A DNA stretch of 7,629 nt from NCBI GenBank assembly GCA_021810985.1, contig JAJZQA010000064.1, forward strand, positions 1-7,629, read 5' to 3'. This document shows, piece after piece, positions 5,284 to 7,629 of this stretch. Under the pieces are notes generated by a model. The model was not told the origin of the DNA, ran no database searches, and saw only the letters and a program-made list of their open reading frames with translations. Made by a program: the position numbers and the translations under genes. Source of the DNA: Deltaproteobacteria bacterium. GTDB lineage: Bacteria; Desulfobacterota; Desulfuromonadia; Geobacterales; Geobacteraceae. The stretch's first letter is position 1; every line of letters begins with the position of its first letter.

Positions 5284-7629
5284 TTATTTTTCAACGGTTT
5301 CACCAGTAGTCCCTGCCATTCGGAAGAACCGCTCCATTTCCTGAAAAACCGTACTGCCCTCACCTCGGGTAATTCTCGATTTTGGCAGTGAATCGAGGAA
5401 ATATCTGCCGTAATTCTTCGACAGCACCCGGCTGTCAAAGATCAGCACCGCACCCTGATCATCCCGACTCCGGATCAACCGGCCAAAGCCCTGCTTGAAC
5501 TTGATCACCGCTTGGGGAACCGTGTATTCCATGAACGGGTCACCACCCTCGGCAATGATCGATTCGGCCCGGGCTTCAAGAATCGGTTCGGTCGGCACCC
5601 GAAAGGGCAACCGGGTGATCACCACCAGTTCCAGTGCCCGCCCCTGCACATCAACTCCCTCCCAGAAGGAATCGGTACCAAACAGCACGGCATTCCGTTC
5701 CTGACGGAAACGATTCAACAGCAGATGCCGGTTGATTTCCCCTTGGCGCATCGGCGTGAGCCCGGCTTTCCGCAACGGCTCAGACAGGGAGGAGTAGACT
5801 CTGGTCAGGAGGTCGTAGGAGGTGAAAAGTACAAAAGCCCGCCCCTCCGAGGTAATCAATCCCCGCAGCAGGTAGTCCTCAAGATATCCGGTAAAACTCC
5901 GATCGGTCGGCTCGGGCAGATCGTCGGGAATGCCGATGAAGGTCTGTCGTTCATAATCGAAAGGCGAGGCCAGGAGCAGCTCAGTCACCCGCTGTTTGTC
6001 GAGTTGATCGATTCCGGTCATTTTTTTCAGGTAGTCGAAGCGCTCACCCACTGCCAGAGTCGCGGAGGTGACCACCACGGTCCGGAACTTATCCAGCACT
6101 ACGGTCTTGATGGATTGCGACACTTCGACGGGAGATGAACAGAGACGCACGATCATGCCCTTGGGGCCGTTACTGACTTCAAACCAGTGGCAGGCCCGGT
6201 CGCTGCGCAGCGTAAAGACGCCGAGGTCCTGGATGACCCCCTCCAGGCGGCCCCGGATCCCGCGCAGATCGATCAAACTGCCGGATAGTTTTTCCAGAAC
6301 GGACTCGGGCAGCTGCTCGCATGCTTTGAAAAAAGCCTGGATGATCGCCACATACTCGCTCAGGTCCTTCCTCAACCGCTGCACCGCCTCTTCCGCCGCG
6401 CGCCAGAACGGATCGGCATACACGGCCGCGGTGAGGCGCAGCTTCCGCTCACCAGAGTTCTTTTTGTCGTTTTTCAGATAGGCGAGCAGGTCGAGCCCGA
6501 GTGCATCAAGCACCTGCGTGATGGTATCCGCCAGCGCAGCTCTCCGCGGGATCAACCGTTCCTCCAGAAGTGTCGAAAGTTCGAGAAACTGGGCATCCAG
6601 TTCTTCCGGGACATTCCGGGATATCCGGCTCGAGAGTTGCGGCAGAATGCCCCGCTGGGCCTTGCGGGGGTGCTGGAGCCGGCCGAGAAGCTGCAGCAGG
6701 CCGTGGCGGGAGGTGCGGGACGAAAAGAAACTGGTGGCAGTGTCCTCCAAGTGGTGTCCCTCATCGAAGATAAGCCGGGTAAAGGGCGGAAGGATCGCCG
6801 AGGAATCGTAGCCGGTTTCCTTGCGCAGCGCCACATCCGCAAAGAGCAGGGCGTGATTGACCACCAGCAGATCGGCCCCGGACGCCTCACGGCGGGCAGT
6901 ATAGAAAAAGCATTTCCCATAGTGAGCGCACTTGACCCGGCCGCATTGATCGGCCTCGCAGCAGACCTCCTGCCAGATTTCGTCACGGGGAATGAAGCTC
7001 AGATCATTCCGGCAGCCCTCGCCGGTCTTGCGGCTCCAGGCCACGAGAGCCTCCAGCTCGCCGGCGCTTCCCTCTTCCTTGAACAGCGAAGGTTCGCTTT
7101 CGATGGCTTTCAATTTGCGCAGGCAGAGATAGTTGGATCGGCCCTTGACCAGGACGGCCCGAAAGGCCAGACCGCCCTTTTGCTGCAGGAAAGGGATATC
7201 TTTCTTGATCAGTTGTTCCTGGAGGTTGATGGTATTGGTGGAAATGACGATCCGTTCACGGTTGCGAACGGACCAGAGAACTGCCGGAAGAAGATAGGCC
7301 AGGGATTTGCCGGTACCGGTGCCCGCCTCGATAACCGCCACCCGCTCCCGGTTGAAAGCCTCGGCAACATGGAAGGCCATCCGGGCCTGTTCATCCCGAT
7401 GTTCGTAGCCTTCCAGGTTGCGGGAAAGAACTCCTCCGGGAGCAAAAAACTGTTCGATCTCGGGAAATGAAAGGTGTTCGACAGTCTTGTGGGCAAAGGG
7501 TCGTACCACCTGGTAGTATCTCTGCACCGCATTGTCGACAATGTAGAAACCGACCCCCTGATTGCCGAGGATCGAAGCGATCTCCAGGTCCGGTTGCGAA
7601 GGGGTCAGTTCTCCGGAGGGATGGTTGTG
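5284..7629 (-). CDS. dinG: DinG/XPD-family ATP-dependent helicase with RadC/JAB-like N-terminal motif (5' end outside window)
   Basis: The frame is open from the right edge to TAA at 5284-5286: 781 visible residues, numbered here from the edge. A GTG at 7527 is not the likely start, since conserved sequence lies before it. Residues 1-16 read HNHPSGELTPSQPDLE, matching the metal-binding JAMM motif of RadC/JAB proteins (His1, His3, Asp14). The helicase follows: Walker A AGTGTGKS at 102-109, four Fe-S cysteines C169, C229, C234 and C240, DEGH box at 289-292, WEGVD at 656-660 and QGFGRLIR (motif VI) at 713-720. The last three cysteines have spacings of 5 and 6, as in E. coli DinG. The protein should be a cytoplasmic 5'-3' SF2 helicase that resolves R-loops, forks or other structured DNA. 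It converges on the cytochrome gene. The helicase identity is strong; whether the N-terminal domain is a full active JAB fold needs the missing residues. Confidence 0.93.
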   Translation of the reverse strand, partial: HNHPSGELTPSQPDLEIASILGNQGVGFYIVDNAVQRYYQVVRPFAHKTVEHLSFPEIEQFFAPGGVLSRNLEGYEHRDEQARMAFHVAEAFNRERVAVIEAGTGTGKSLAYLLPAVLWSVRNRERIVISTNTINLQEQLIKKDIPFLQQKGGLAFRAVLVKGRSNYLCLRKLKAIESEPSLFKEEGSAGELEALVAWSRKTGEGCRNDLSFIPRDEIWQEVCCEADQCGRVKCAHYGKCFFYTARREASGADLLVVNHALLFADVALRKETGYDSSAILPPFTRLIFDEGHHLEDTATSFFSSRTSRHGLLQLLGRLQHPRKAQRGILPQLSSRISRNVPEELDAQFLELSTLLEERLIPRRAALADTITQVLDALGLDLLAYLKNDKKNSGERKLRLTAAVYADPFWRAAEEAVQRLRKDLSEYVAIIQAFFKACEQLPESVLEKLSGSLIDLRGIRGRLEGVIQDLGVFTLRSDRACHWFEVSNGPKGMIVRLCSSPVEVSQSIKTVVLDKFRTVVVTSATLAVGERFDYLKKMTGIDQLDKQRVTELLLASPFDYERQTFIGIPDDLPEPTDRSFTGYLEDYLLRGLITSEGRAFVLFTSYDLLTRVYSSLSEPLRKAGLTPMRQGEINRHLLLNRFRQERNAVLFGTDSFWEGVDVQGRALELVVITRLPFRVPTEPILEARAESIIAEGGDPFMEYTVPQAVIKFKQGFGRLIRSRDDQGAVLIFDSRVLSKNYGRYFLDSLPKSRITRGEGSTVFQEMERFFRMAGTTGETVEK

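Noticed and set aside
6637..7470. Long plus-strand open frame of 277 codons opposite the helicase gene
   Set aside because: It lies wholly antisense to conserved helicase motifs (Walker A, Fe-S cysteines), has no recognisable domain and is a typical GC-rich shadow frame.
7525..7527. GTG at 7527 as the helicase start
   Set aside because: The frame continues to the window edge with a conserved HNHPSG...D motif, so this is an internal Val codon.

Overview
The window looks like a chromosomal segment of a Geobacter-like bacterium (Desulfuromonadales/Geobacterales). The main evidence is a small triheme cytochrome c7 of the PpcA type with an almost superimposable haem/histidine pattern. GC-rich coding, radical SAM and LUD-domain genes, and a DinG-type helicase carrying a RadC/JAB-like N-terminal motif are consistent with this. 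The assignment is inferred from gene content, not from a database search.

Layout, left to right. (1) The 3' part of an MFS carboxylate/sugar-acid type transporter enters from the left edge and ends at 853. (2) A 158-bp gap holds two candidate sigma70 promoters and a small palindrome. (3) A compact plus-strand gene run spans 1012-4472: a secreted Kunitz/BPTI-domain protein, a radical SAM/SPASM protein overlapping it by 11 bp, an amidohydrolase gene that has lost its middle and is frameshifted, a LUD-domain protein joined to it by an ATGA overlap, and a ComF-family phosphoribosyltransferase 4 bp further on. (4) A 329-bp non-coding stretch holds nested imperfect inverted repeats and then the cytochrome promoter. 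(5) The triheme cytochrome c7 gene is followed by a strong hairpin terminator. (6) On the minus strand, converging on the cytochrome, is a DinG/XPD-family helicase that runs off the right edge.

The most interesting unit is the Kunitz + radical SAM/SPASM pair. Kunitz domains are typical of animals and uncommon in bacteria. SPASM-type radical SAM enzymes commonly modify peptides or proteins encoded next door. The Kunitz protein has a long pre-hydrophobic N-terminal segment, a Sec-type signal, a full six-cysteine Kunitz core with BPTI-like Lys-Ala at the reactive site, and a 26-residue tail. The maturase start codon lies inside the end of its coding sequence. This suggests, but does not prove, that the Kunitz protein is a substrate modified in the cytoplasm before export.

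Other points of note are the internally deleted amidohydrolase with possible microhomology at the junction, the RadC/JAB-like motif in frame ahead of the helicase, and a non-haem cysteine in the mature cytochrome. I found no RNA genes, CRISPR arrays or intact insertion sequences.
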